Source of the DNA: Xanthobacteraceae bacterium
GTDB taxonomy: Bacteria; Pseudomonadota; Alphaproteobacteria; Rhizobiales; Xanthobacteraceae
Direction of reading: 5' to 3'
DNA length: 23,744 bases
Assembly: GCA_025929595.1 (NCBI GenBank)
Contig: JAICQA010000005.1
Span: 1-23,744, forward strand
The translations under genes were made by a program, and so were the position numbers. Numbering within the stretch: the first letter of the stretch is position 1; every line of letters begins with the position of its first letter. This document shows positions 14,740 through 22,507 of this stretch, in pieces. The notes beneath the pieces were generated by a model that did no database searches, had not been told where the DNA came from, and saw nothing but the letters and a program-made list of their open reading frames with translations.

Positions 14740-15822
14740 CTACGAGCTCAATCCCCCCGCCAGCGTCGGCAGGTCGAGCGGGCGGAAGCCGTAATGCCTG
14801 AGCCAGCGCACGTCGGCCTCGAAGAAGGCGCGCAGGTCCGGCATGCCGTATTTCAGCATCGCGATGCGGTCGATCCCCATGCCCCAGGCAAAGCCCTGAT
14901 ACTCGTCGGGGTCGAGCCCGACATTCTTCAGCACGTTCGGATGCACCATCCCGCAGCCGAGAATTTCGAGCCAGTCGGTGCCCTCGCCGAAGCGCACCTC
15001 GCCGCCCGACCGGTCGCACTGGATGTCGACTTCCATCGAGGGCTCGGTGAAGGGGAAGAACGACGGACGGAAGCGCATCTTCACGTCGTCGACCTCGAAA
15101 AACGCCTTGCAGAACTCGGCGAGAATCCATTTCAGGTGGCCGAGATGGGAGACCTTGTCGATGACGAGTCCCTCGACCTGATGGAACATAGGCGTGTGCG
15201 TCTGGTCGGAGTCGCAACGATAGGTGCGGCCGGGAATAATGACTTTGATCGGCGGCCTCTGCGTCTGCATGGTGCGGATCTGCACCGGTGAAGTGTGCGT
15301 GCGCAGCAGGAGCCGCTCGCCGTCCGGCTTCGGATTGAAGAAGAATGTGTCGTGCATTTCCCGCGCCGGATGGCCGGCGGGGAAGTTGAGCGCCGTGAAA
15401 TTGTAGAAGTCGGTTTCGATGTCGGGCCCCTCGGCGACCGAGAAACCCATGTCGGCGAAGATCGCCGTGATCTCGTCGATCACCTGGCTCACCGGGTGAA
15501 TGCGCCCGCGCTCGGCCGCGGGCAATCGCACCGGCAGCGTCACGTCCACCTTGTCGGCGGCGAGTTGCGCGCCCATCGCCGCGTGCTTGAGTTCGCCGCG
15601 CTTGCCGTTGATCGCGTCGTTGACCTTGTCCTTCAGCGCGTTGATGTCCGCGCCCCTGGTCTTGCGCTCCTCCGGCGACATCGTGCCGAGCGTCTTCAGA
15701 AGCTCGGAGATCGATCCCTTCTTGCCGAGTGCGCCGACGCGCACGGCCTCAAGCGCGGGCTCGTCCTTCGCGGCGGTGACTGCGGCCAGCGTCTCGGCTT
15801 CGAGTTTCTTCAGGTCGGTCAT
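14740..15822 (-). CDS. pheS: Phenylalanine--tRNA ligase alpha subunit
   Basis: The 360-residue catalytic alpha chain of PheRS. A coiled-coil N-terminal arm (about 1-90) is followed by the class II catalytic core: HPVSQVIDEI and the FADMGFSVAEGPDIE block, motif 2 around MRFRPSFFPFTEPSMEVD, and motif 3 as GMGIDRIAMLKYGMPDLR near the C-terminus. Length is that of the bacterial family. The ATG is preceded by AAAGGGA at normal spacing. It follows rplT after 94 nt that contain a short GC-rich hairpin but no T run, so read-through from the ribosomal protein genes is likely. Confidence 0.97.
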   Translation of the reverse strand: MTDLKKLEAETLAAVTAAKDEPALEAVRVGALGKKGSISELLKTLGTMSPEERKTRGADINALKDKVNDAINGKRGELKHAAMGAQLAADKVDVTLPVRLPAAERGRIHPVSQVIDEITAIFADMGFSVAEGPDIETDFYNFTALNFPAGHPAREMHDTFFFNPKPDGERLLLRTHTSPVQIRTMQTQRPPIKVIIPGRTYRCDSDQTHTPMFHQVEGLVIDKVSHLGHLKWILAEFCKAFFEVDDVKMRFRPSFFPFTEPSMEVDIQCDRSGGEVRFGEGTDWLEILGCGMVHPNVLKNVGLDPDEYQGFAWGMGIDRIAMLKYGMPDLRAFFEADVRWLRHYGFRPLDLPTLAGGLSS

Positions 15823-15916
15823 GGTCGAATCCCTTTGCCTGTCTATACCCGAACGCGAACGGCGCGGCGCGATCCCGCGCCTCGCTCGCTCGGCCCCGGA
15901 AAGGCTGCGCGCCGAT

Positions 15917-16273
15917 TTAGTTCAGCGCGGCGCGGGCTTTGTCGACCAGAAGCTTGAAGGAGGCGGGCTCGCGGACGGCGATGTCGGCGAGCACCTTGCG
16001 GTCGACTTCGACCCCGGCCTTGCCGAGGCCGTTGATAAATCGGCCGTAGGTGAGCCCGTTCTCGCGCACCGCCGCGTTGATGCGCTGGATCCAGAGCGCG
16101 CGGAAGGTGCGCTTCTTGTTCTTGCGGTCGCGATAGGCGTACTGGTTCGCCTTGTCGACGGCGGCCTTGGCCGCCCGGATTGTGTTCTTGCGACGCCCGT
16201 AAAAGCCTTTGGCGGCTTTCAGCGTCTTCTTGTGCTTGGCGTGGGATGTCACGCCGCGTTTTACGCGGGCCAT
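15917..16273 (-). CDS. rplT: 50S ribosomal protein L20
   Basis: A 118-residue large-subunit protein needed for early 50S assembly, binding 23S rRNA. The sequence is unmistakable: MARVKRGVTSHAKHKKTLK, the long basic helix KAAVDKANQYAYRDRKNKKR, and the signature RALWIQRINAAVRENGLTY. AGGAG lies 8 nt before the ATG. rpmI is 34 nt upstream on the same strand. In some bacteria L20 represses its own operon by binding leader RNA; I see no clear mimic of its rRNA site here. Confidence 0.98.
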   Translation of the reverse strand: MARVKRGVTSHAKHKKTLKAAKGFYGRRKNTIRAAKAAVDKANQYAYRDRKNKKRTFRALWIQRINAAVRENGLTYGRFINGLGKAGVEVDRKVLADIAVREPASFKLLVDKARAALN

Positions 16274-16307
16274 GGATCGGACTCCTGACTGGGGTTGGCG
16301 CTAAAGC

Positions 16308-16508
16308 TCAGCCGTTCGGCAGATAGTATTTGCGGACGTTGCGCGCGTCGGATTCCGACACGACGGACATGCCGCGGTTCTGGCGGATCTGCTTGTTGGT
16401 CCGCTTGATCATGCCGTGCCGCTTGCCGGCGGGACCGGCCATCACTTTACCGGTGGCGGTGAGCTTGAAGCGCTTCTTGGCGCCCGACTTGGTCTTCAGC
16501 TTGGGCAT
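16308..16508 (-). CDS. rpmI: 50S ribosomal protein L35
   Basis: A 66-residue basic ribosomal protein with the family pattern MPKLKTKSGAKKRFKLTATGKV and the ending ARNVRKYYLPNG. Full length. GGAAGA lies shortly before the ATG. It is the first gene of the rpmI-rplT-pheS-(membrane protein)-pheT run. infC, which in many bacteria directly precedes rpmI, lies on the same strand but is separated by an oppositely oriented methyltransferase gene, so rpmI must have its own promoter in the 304-nt gap upstream. Confidence 0.97.
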   Translation of the reverse strand: MPKLKTKSGAKKRFKLTATGKVMAGPAGKRHGMIKRTNKQIRQNRGMSVVSESDARNVRKYYLPNG

Positions 16509-16812
16509 TTGGCTCTTCCTTTAAATGATGGCGGCCGGAACGGCTGCCGATTGTTTCGATTGAGCGCACGGGATCGCCACGGCATGCCCTGTGAGAGCCG
16601 GGCGAACCCAAATCCTGTTTGAGAGGACGCGCGGTCTTACGGCCCGCGGGCGGATTTATCAACACCCGCGTGGGGCTGCGCCTTTTCGCGCCGAATTTCG
16701 GCCGCAGGGTTGCCGCAGTCGGCCAAAACCTCTATACTTTGCTGCATCGCACAAATTCTGCCGGCAGCATGCCGAAGGAGCCATTCACGGACGACAATCC
16801 GGAGGAAGTTTG
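16509..16812. other. Divergent intergenic region between rpmI and methyltransferase gene
   Basis: 304 bases without a convincing gene. The plus-strand side holds a well-formed promoter at 16710-16738 for the methyltransferase. For rpmI on the minus strand, a TTGATA-like -35 (complement of 16657-16662) can be seen, but its -10 is poor. A 10-base perfect palindrome, GCCCGCGGGC, lies at 16642-16651 and would fall in the rpmI leader if transcription starts upstream of it. Short open frames here have no family features. Confidence 0.5.
16710..16738 (+). promoter_or_regulatory. Sigma-70 type promoter for the methyltransferase gene
   Basis: TTGCCG (16710-16715), a 17-base spacer, then TATACT (16733-16738). 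This is the best housekeeping-type promoter match I see in the window. It lies about 75 nt before the ATG at 16813, giving a leader of roughly 65 nt with a GGAGGA ribosome binding site. Confidence 0.65.
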
Positions 16813-17790
16813 ATGACCACGGAAAGCGGTTATTCCGACCTGAATGAGATTAAGTCTGATTTCTCAGAGATTTATACGGATCGAGACCCCCGTGAATATT
16901 TCCGCGTGCTGGGCCAGCTCGATTACATCGTTCCGCATGTCGCCCAACCTGTCTTCGATCAGCTAATCCGGGCCCGCGCGGAAACCCAGGACGAGCCGGT
17001 CACCGTTCTCGACCTCGGCTGCTCCTATGGGCTCAACGGCGCCCTGATGAAATACGCGCTGCGTTACGACGCGCTGCGCGAGCGCTATACCGACCCGGCA
17101 TTGAAACCGCTCACCAGCGACGCCCTGCTCGCTCTCGACCGTCACTTCTACCAGTCCTGGCCCAAAAACCCGCGCGTGCGCGTGATCGGCCTCGACCCCT
17201 CCGCCAATGCCGTCCGCTATGGCGAAGCCGCGGGCACGATGGACCTGGGGCTCCCACTCGACCTCGAAAACAACGACCCGACGCCCGAACAGGCCAAGGC
17301 GCTTGAGGAGGTCGACCTGATCGTCTCCACGGGCTGCGTCGGCTACGTCACGAGCAAGACCTTCAAGCGTCTCGCCCGGCTCGCACGCAGGGGGCGTCCT
17401 GCCTGGGTGGCGTCCTTCGTGCTGCGCATGTTTCCCTATGACGAAATTGAGGAAACGTTCGCGACACTCGGCCTGCAAACCGAACGCTTCGAGTCGGCTA
17501 CTTTCGTGCAGCGCCGCTTCGCGAATTTCGAAGAGATGGAGGCGACCATCAAGGCGGTGGAGGCGCTCGGTCTCGATCCGCGCGGCCGCGAGTCCGACGG
17601 CCTGTTCCACGCGGAGCTCTTCGTTTCGCGTCCGCCCGAGGAAATCGAGCGGCGGCCCTTGCAGAAGCTCGTGTCGGTGGTGAGCGGTGCGAACAAGCCC
17701 TGGCCCGTGGGCACCCACGCGCTCGGCAGTCTCGCCTGGGCCGCGCGCGCGGAGCGCCGGCGGAAACTGAAACTCGCGGCGGCAAGCTGA
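16813..17790 (+). CDS. Class I SAM-dependent methyltransferase, substrate unknown
   Basis: A 325-residue cytosolic protein. SAM-binding motif I is VTVLDLGCSYG (63-73). The acidic motif II is VIGLDPSANAVRYGE (from about 124, Asp128). A motif IV-like segment DLIVSTGCVGYV starts at about 168. The region after 220 (RMFPYDEIEETFATLGL, FVQRRFANFEEM) is not one I can assign to a specific subfamily. The start at ATG 16813 has GGAGGA 6 nt upstream; the open frame upstream to 16591 has no support. It has its own promoter and terminator and sits reversed between infC and rpmI. No partner genes hint at its substrate. Confidence 0.85.
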   Translation: MTTESGYSDLNEIKSDFSEIYTDRDPREYFRVLGQLDYIVPHVAQPVFDQLIRARAETQDEPVTVLDLGCSYGLNGALMKYALRYDALRERYTDPALKPLTSDALLALDRHFYQSWPKNPRVRVIGLDPSANAVRYGEAAGTMDLGLPLDLENNDPTPEQAKALEEVDLIVSTGCVGYVTSKTFKRLARLARRGRPAWVASFVLRMFPYDEIEETFATLGLQTERFESATFVQRRFANFEEMEATIKAVEALGLDPRGRESDGLFHAELFVSRPPEEIERRPLQKLVSVVSGANKPWPVGTHALGSLAWAARAERRRKLKLAAAS

Positions 17791-17802
17791 CCTTCAAACG
17801 AG

Positions 17803-17837
17803 ACGGGCGCCGGACTCTTCGAGGGTCTGGCGCCCGT
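17803..17837. terminator. Strong bidirectional terminator hairpin
   Basis: A 15-bp stem (17803-17817 paired with 17823-17837, with two G-U wobbles in RNA) around a 5-base TTCGA loop, followed on the plus strand by TTACTCTTACTC. It lies between the convergent methyltransferase and infC stops and is the clearest terminator-like structure in the window. Confidence 0.85.
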
Positions 17838-17860
17838 TACTCTTACTCGCCAGCGTACGA

Positions 17861-18400
17861 CTATCGCGGCGCGAGAATCATCACGATCTGCCGGCCTTCC
17901 GACATCGGCTCGGCCTCGACCTTGGCGATCGGCGCAACATCTTCTTTGACGCGTTGCAGGAGTTTGTAGCCGAGATCCTGGTGCGCCATCTCGCGGCCGC
18001 GGAAACGCAAGGTGATCTTCACCTTGTCGCCTTCCTCGAAGAAGCGCTTCATCGACCGCATCTTCACGTCGTAGTCGTGCGTGTCGATGCCGGGCCGGAG
18101 CTTGATCTCCTTGACCTCGACGGTCTTCTGCTTCTTGCGGGCCTCGGCCGCCTTTTTCTGCGCTTGAAACTTAAACTTGCCGTAGTCCAGAATCTTGCAG
18201 ACGGGCGGCGTGTTGTTCGGGGAAATTTCGACCAGATCGAGCCCGGCCTCCCGGGCCAAGGCGATCGCTTCGTGGATCGGCGTTACGCCCCGATTGGTTC
18301 CCTCGTGGTCGATCAGTTGAACCTCGCGGACGCGGATCTCGTCATTCACGCGCGGTCCATCTTTCTGGACCGGCTGAGCGGCTCTCATCGGACGGCGAAT
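17861..18400 (-). CDS. infC: Translation initiation factor IF-3, probable ATT start
   Basis: IF-3 binds the 30S subunit, checks start codon and initiator tRNA pairing and prevents premature subunit joining. The sequence shows the N-domain (DGPRVNDEIRVREVQLIDHEG), the lysine-rich linker helix (YGKFKFQAQKKAAEARKKQK) and the C-domain (KEIKLRPGIDTHDYDVK ... ITLRFRGREMAHQDLG). I start it at ATT (codon 18398-18400), giving 179 residues beginning MRRPMRAAQPVQKDGPR. A strong GGAGAGGAGA lies 8 nt upstream, and this N-terminus matches what I recall of alphaproteobacterial IF-3. The alternatives, ATG 18388 and a non-ATG start at 18454, fit worse. AUU initiation of infC is known in E. coli, where it lets IF-3 repress its own translation. 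Confidence 0.93.
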   Translation of the reverse strand: MRRPMRAAQPVQKDGPRVNDEIRVREVQLIDHEGTNRGVTPIHEAIALAREAGLDLVEISPNNTPPVCKILDYGKFKFQAQKKAAEARKKQKTVEVKEIKLRPGIDTHDYDVKMRSMKRFFEEGDKVKITLRFRGREMAHQDLGYKLLQRVKEDVAPIAKVEAEPMSEGRQIVMILAPR

Positions 18401-18408
18401 GGTTGTCG

Positions 18409-18418
18409 TCTCCTCTCC
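18409..18418 (-). promoter_or_regulatory. Ribosome binding site of infC ahead of an ATT codon
   Basis: GGAGAGGAGA on the minus strand, 8 nt from ATT 18400 and 20 nt from the next ATG (18388). The spacing is ideal for the ATT and too long for the ATG, so this site decides the start. Confidence 0.75.
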
Positions 18419-18478
18419 AGTGAAAACAATCGTCGCCGGGCAGGCCCGGCGCAAAGGCAGGATTGAGAGAAACGGAGC

Positions 18479-19717
18479 TTAAGTCAATGACCGGGCGGGC
18501 ATTGCCTGTGTCCGCCCCGCCGCGACTTCCGCGTAAATCGACAGTACGCGGTCGGTAAAGGCCTGACGTGGAAAACGCGAAGTAACGAACGCCCGGCCGC
18601 GCGCGCCCATGGCCTGCCGGGCCGGTGCACCCATGGCGAATGCCTTGAAGAGGGCCTGAGCAAGTTCCGGCGCGTTGCCGGCAGGGTAGAGCAGGCCCGT
18701 GGCCCGGTCTTCGGGCGTCACCGGTGGCGCCAGCAGGATTTCGTCCCGCCCGCCCGCATCCGACACGATCACCGGCTTTCCCATCGCCTGCGCCTCGAGC
18801 ATCGCCCGTTGCGGCCCGCCCGGCGGCAGGACCGTCGACACTGCGAGATCCGTGACCGCATAGGCCGCCGCCATGTCGCGGCAATGACCAGCGATACGGA
18901 CGACCTCGGCGAGCCCCGACTGATGCACGCGGTCCCAAAGTTCCGACGCATAGCGTGTACCCGGCTGTTCCTCTCCGGCGATTACGCAGATAAAATTCTT
19001 GAGCCCGGCTTCCTGCAATCGCTTCGCGGCACCCACGAGCACTTCCGCGCCCTTCCGGCGGGTCAGCCGTCCCGGCAGCAACACGACCCGGTCGCCGGCT
19101 TTCACGCCCCATTGACGGCGCACCGTTTCGACGCGTTCTTCGCTCACGAGCGCTGGATCGAACGCCGCGAGATCGACCGTGCGGTCGACGACCGCGATCT
19201 TCTCGCGCGGCGTGCCGTAACGCCGCTCGATCATCTCGGCGAGTCCGTTGCCGAGCGCGATCACGCGCGTGCCGCGCACCATCGCGCTGTTGTAGAGCCG
19301 CTTCAGCGGGTTCTGCTCGCGATAAAGATTGTCGCAGGTGGCGATGTAAGGCACCGAGGCGAGCCTTCCGGCGAGCAGGCAGCTCCAGGCGGGCGCGCGG
19401 CTTTGCGCGTGCAGGAGATCCGCCTTCTCGTCGCGTGCGAGTGTCGCGAGGCGGCGGCCGTTCGCGACGATCTGCGACGGATTTTTTGACGCCACGGGCA
19501 GCCGCACGAAGCTGGCGCCGATGCGCGCGAGGTCGGCTTCCATGCGCCCGCCTTCCGAGACGATGATGGCGCGGTGGCCCTGCGTCACGAGCGCTTCGGC
19601 GACCTGCACGACGCTCATGCCGGCGCCGCCCGCTTGCAGGTCGGGAATGACCTGCACGACGGTGAGCGGCCCGGAAGGCATGGCGGGAATCGTTTGCACG
19701 GCGGCGTGTCTAGACAT
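18479..19717 (-). CDS. Glycosyltransferase family 4 (GT-B fold)
   Basis: A 412-residue cytosolic or membrane-associated retaining glycosyltransferase, probably acting in surface polysaccharide or glycolipid synthesis. The N-domain has the acceptor-side VIPDLQAGGAGMSVVQVAEAL loop. The C-domain has the donor-phosphate block LPGRLTRRKGAEVL (Arg217, Lys222) and the LEAQAMGKPVIVSDAGG block with Glu308. The first glutamate of the usual EX7E pair is Gly300 here. The start is ambiguous between ATG 19717 and ATG 19681, neither with a good ribosome binding site; the upstream open frame to 19912 overlaps the divergent hydrolase. It precedes infC by 78 nt on the same strand. Confidence 0.85.
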   Translation of the reverse strand: MSRHAAVQTIPAMPSGPLTVVQVIPDLQAGGAGMSVVQVAEALVTQGHRAIIVSEGGRMEADLARIGASFVRLPVASKNPSQIVANGRRLATLARDEKADLLHAQSRAPAWSCLLAGRLASVPYIATCDNLYREQNPLKRLYNSAMVRGTRVIALGNGLAEMIERRYGTPREKIAVVDRTVDLAAFDPALVSEERVETVRRQWGVKAGDRVVLLPGRLTRRKGAEVLVGAAKRLQEAGLKNFICVIAGEEQPGTRYASELWDRVHQSGLAEVVRIAGHCRDMAAAYAVTDLAVSTVLPPGGPQRAMLEAQAMGKPVIVSDAGGRDEILLAPPVTPEDRATGLLYPAGNAPELAQALFKAFAMGAPARQAMGARGRAFVTSRFPRQAFTDRVLSIYAEVAAGRTQAMPARSLT

Positions 19718-19778
19718 CACTTGCGGCGGCGGCAAGGCGGTTGCATGGGAAGTGTTCGCGTCGTAACCCGGCGCAACA

Positions 19779-20561
19779 ATGAATGATGCTCCGGAGCATA
19801 TTGAAGTCGGCGCGGGCGCGAATGCGCGCCGCATTGCGGTGCGCAAGCAGGCGGGTACCGCTCCCGGCATCTTTTGGCTTGGCGGCTTCAAGTCCGACAT
19901 GCGCGGTACCAAGGCGGAAGCGCTTGCGGCGCACGCGGCAAGGTCGGGCCGCGCCTGCGTGCGCTTCGACTACTCCGGTCATGGCGAATCCGGCGGGCGC
20001 TTCGAGGACGGCACGATTTCGTCGTGGCTGGAAGACGCGCTTGCCGTCTTCGAAACGCAGGCGCGGGGACCGCAGATTGTTGTCGGTTCGTCCATGGGCG
20101 GCTGGATCGCGCTCCTGCTCGCCGCCGCCTTAGCCAAAAAGCCGGCACGCGAGACAAGTCTCGCCGGACTCGTCCTGATCGCGCCGGCGCCCGACTTCAC
20201 CGAAGCGTTGATGTGGGCGGAGTTCTCGCCGGAGGTGAAGCGCGAGATCGAGGAAGAAGGCTTCTGGCAGCGGCCTTCGGCTTACGGCGAAGACCCGTAC
20301 CCGATCACGCGCACGCTGATCGAAGACGGCCGCAAGCATCTCGTGCTGAACAAACCGATTGAACTCGGTGTTCCGGTGCGCATCCTGCAAGGCGTGAAGG
20401 ACCCCGACGTCCCGTTCGGTCACGCGATGAAGCTCGTGTCGTGTCTGGCGCAGGACGACGTGGTGCTGACCCTCGTTAAGGACGGCGATCACCGCCTGTC
20501 GCGGCCCGAGGACCTCGACCGTCTCACACGCACGGTCGATGAACTCGCCGGCGGTCTTTAG
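19779..20561 (+). CDS. Alpha/beta hydrolase (ABHD10-like)
   Basis: A 260-residue serine hydrolase. The oxyanion-strand segment FWLGGFKSDMRGTKA, the CVRFDYSGHGESGG loop and the nucleophile elbow GSSMGG (Ser at about 105) are visible. The acid is probably in the VKDPDVPF region and the histidine in KDGDHRLSRPEDL. The FKSDM...FDYSGHGxSxG pattern recalls the bacterial relatives of ABHD10-type thioesterases/esterases; the natural substrate is unknown. Start at ATG 19779 without a clear ribosome binding site. The stop interlocks with queG as TTAG (20558-20561). Confidence 0.88.
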   Translation: MNDAPEHIEVGAGANARRIAVRKQAGTAPGIFWLGGFKSDMRGTKAEALAAHAARSGRACVRFDYSGHGESGGRFEDGTISSWLEDALAVFETQARGPQIVVGSSMGGWIALLLAAALAKKPARETSLAGLVLIAPAPDFTEALMWAEFSPEVKREIEEEGFWQRPSAYGEDPYPITRTLIEDGRKHLVLNKPIELGVPVRILQGVKDPDVPFGHAMKLVSCLAQDDVVLTLVKDGDHRLSRPEDLDRLTRTVDELAGGL

Positions 20562-21802
20562 GCCGCCTTCCACTCTTCCACGACGCTTTCGTCGTCTTCG
20601 CTCGTGAGCGAGTTTTTGGCGCGCGCGGCGAATTCGTCGCGTGGAAGAAGTTGCGACAGCGCCCACACCGCGGCGCCCCTGACAAGCGGCGAAGGATCGG
20701 ACGAGAGCCGCTCGGCTTCGGGAATGAGCGAGGCATCGCCGCTGTTGCCAATTGCAGTCAGGACGTTGCGCAGGAAACGGTCGCGGCCGGTGCGCTTGAT
20801 CGGGCTCTTCGAAAAACGCGTGCGAAACGAAGCGTCGTCAAGCCGCGCAAGGTCAGCAAGCGAAGGCGCGCGATTTTCTTCGCGTGCGGCGAGCTTCGCC
20901 TCGCGGCCTTCCTTGGCGAACTTGTTCCACGGACACACCGCAAGACAGTCGTCGCAGCCGTAAATGCGATTGCCGATCAGCGGCCGCAGCTCGCGCGGGA
21001 TCGGGCCCTTGTGTTCGATCGTCAGATACGAAATGCAGCGCCGCGCATCGAGCTTGTAGGGCGCGGGGAACGCGCCGGTCGGACACGCGTCGAGACACGC
21101 GCGGCACGAACCGCAGTGATCGCTCTCCGCCGTGTCCTCCGGCAGCTCGAGATTGGTGAAGAGCGCGCCGAGAAAAAGCCACGAGCCGTGCTCGCGAGAT
21201 ATCAGGTTGGTGTGCTTGCCCTGCCAGCCGAGGCCTGCCGCTTCCGCGAGCGGCTTTTCCATCACGGGTGCGGTGTCGACGAAGACTTTCAACTCGCTCG
21301 CCGTCTTCGCTGCGAGCCACTGCGCGATCCGCTTCAGCTTTCCCTTGATCAGGTCGTGATAGTCGCTGCCGCGCGCATACACCGAGATCGCAGCCTGCGA
21401 GCGCGCTTCCAGGAGCGCTAGCGGGTTCTCATCCGGCCCGTAATTCAGTCCGAACACCACGACACGCCTGACGTCGGGCCACAAGACGCGCGGATCGGCG
21501 CGCCGCTCCCGCGTCGTCGCCATCCAGTCCATGTCGCCATGAGCGCCAGCCTCTAACCAGCCATGCAGATGCGGAGCCGCGTCCGCGATCGCGTCGGGCA
21601 GCGTGACGCCGAAGGCGTCGAAGCCTTCTTCGCGCGCGCGCTCCGCAAGCGCGCGCTTGATCGCGGCGAGGTCTAGAAGTCGAGATTGGCGTAGCTGGGG
21701 CTCGGCATCATGCCGGGCAGGCTCTCGCTGAGCAGCGGCCGGAACGACGGCCGCGACTTGATCCGGGCGTACCAGTTCTTTGCGCTCTCGTTCTCGTGCC
21801 AA
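20558..21802 (-). CDS. queG: Epoxyqueuosine reductase
   Basis: Cobalamin-dependent iron-sulfur enzyme for the last step of queuosine synthesis, reducing epoxyqueuosine in tRNA. Two [4Fe-4S] sites are formed by CGSCRACLDACP (Cys230, 233, 236, 240 in the longest frame), Cys256 and CDDCLAVCPWNKFA (Cys283, 286, 290). The catalytic-type Asp176 is in VDTAPVMEKPLAE. A HEAT-like tail (SPLVRGAAVWALSQL) ends the protein. The coordinates use TTG 21802, the only canonical start codon upstream of conserved sequence. However, its first 43 codons lie entirely within the GST gene in another frame, and homologous sequence begins only at about DLAAIKRALAERAREEGFDAFGV (near 21673). The true start is probably a non-canonical codon close to the GST stop. 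Confidence 0.92.
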   Translation of the reverse strand: MARERERKELVRPDQVAAVVPAAAQREPARHDAEPQLRQSRLLDLAAIKRALAERAREEGFDAFGVTLPDAIADAAPHLHGWLEAGAHGDMDWMATTRERRADPRVLWPDVRRVVVFGLNYGPDENPLALLEARSQAAISVYARGSDYHDLIKGKLKRIAQWLAAKTASELKVFVDTAPVMEKPLAEAAGLGWQGKHTNLISREHGSWLFLGALFTNLELPEDTAESDHCGSCRACLDACPTGAFPAPYKLDARRCISYLTIEHKGPIPRELRPLIGNRIYGCDDCLAVCPWNKFAKEGREAKLAAREENRAPSLADLARLDDASFRTRFSKSPIKRTGRDRFLRNVLTAIGNSGDASLIPEAERLSSDPSPLVRGAAVWALSQLLPRDEFAARAKNSLTSEDDESVVEEWKAA

Positions 21803-22359
21803 GGCACGTCACCCAGATAGTCGGCGGTGGACAGGTGTGCGGCTGCCGCGAGGTCGGCGTAGCTCATCCGGTCGCCGGCGAGCCAGTTCCGCTCCTTCAG
21901 GAGCCAGCCGATATAGTCCAGATGATAGCGGATATTCGAGCGCGCCGCGCGGATCGCGGTCGAATCGGGCGACCCGCCGCCATCGGCCGCCCTCAGATGC
22001 CGTTTGAACACTTTCTCCTGCACGAGATAGCCGCTTACCTCGTCGAAGAACTTGTCGTGGAACCAGCTCAGGAGCCGGCGCACCTCGACGCGTGCGGCGA
22101 TGTCGATCGGCAGCAGCCGTCCGGCGTCTTGTTCGGGTCCGAAAATCTCATCGATATATTCGGCGACCGCCGCTACGCCGGGCACGCTCAATTCCTTGTC
22201 GATGAGGACGGGCGTGACACCTGCCGGGTTGAGCGCGAGGAAGGCCTCGCGCCGCTCCCACACTGGCTCATCTACCAGCTCGGTCGCGAGGCCATATTCC
22301 GCCAGCACCAGCCGGACAAAACGGGAGTGCGGGCAAAGCGGATAATGAACGAGTTGCAT
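21673..22359 (-). CDS. Glutathione S-transferase family protein
   Basis: A 228-residue soluble GST-like protein. The N-terminal thioredoxin-fold domain starts MQLVHYPLCPHSRFVRLVLAEYGL, with Cys in a CPHS motif that may be the glutathione-reactive site. The cis-proline segment NPAGVTPVLID (about 45-55) and the helical C-domain from about 90 (WLAGDRMSYADLAAAAHLS) are present. I start at ATG 22359, where the first beta strand begins; a GTG at 22395 would add 12 unlikely residues. The C-terminus SPSYANLDF ends at 21673, overlapping the possible 5' part of queG. The natural substrate is unknown. Confidence 0.9.
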   Translation of the reverse strand: MQLVHYPLCPHSRFVRLVLAEYGLATELVDEPVWERREAFLALNPAGVTPVLIDKELSVPGVAAVAEYIDEIFGPEQDAGRLLPIDIAARVEVRRLLSWFHDKFFDEVSGYLVQEKVFKRHLRAADGGGSPDSTAIRAARSNIRYHLDYIGWLLKERNWLAGDRMSYADLAAAAHLSTADYLGDVPWHENESAKNWYARIKSRPSFRPLLSESLPGMMPSPSYANLDF

Positions 22360-22507
22360 TGCTGAATAGCTCGAAAGGGCGGGACGAACGGTCACCGCAA
22401 AAAGCGGGCGATCCTAGGGCCAAGTGCCGCGCGAATCCAATTTGCGGCCCGCTCCCCGCCGGGCAAGGATCGGCGCCTGATTCGATGCATCTCCTTCAGG
22501 ACGGTCC

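Noticed and set aside
15866..15881. GGCGCG/CGCGCC hairpin between rplT and pheS as a terminator
   Set aside because: The stem is only 6 bp with no T run on the minus strand, and GC-rich hairpins of this size are expected by chance here. Read-through into pheS seems more likely.
16619..16813. Short plus-strand open frame before the methyltransferase
   Set aside because: It overlaps the promoter at 16710-16738, lacks a ribosome binding site and shows no family features.
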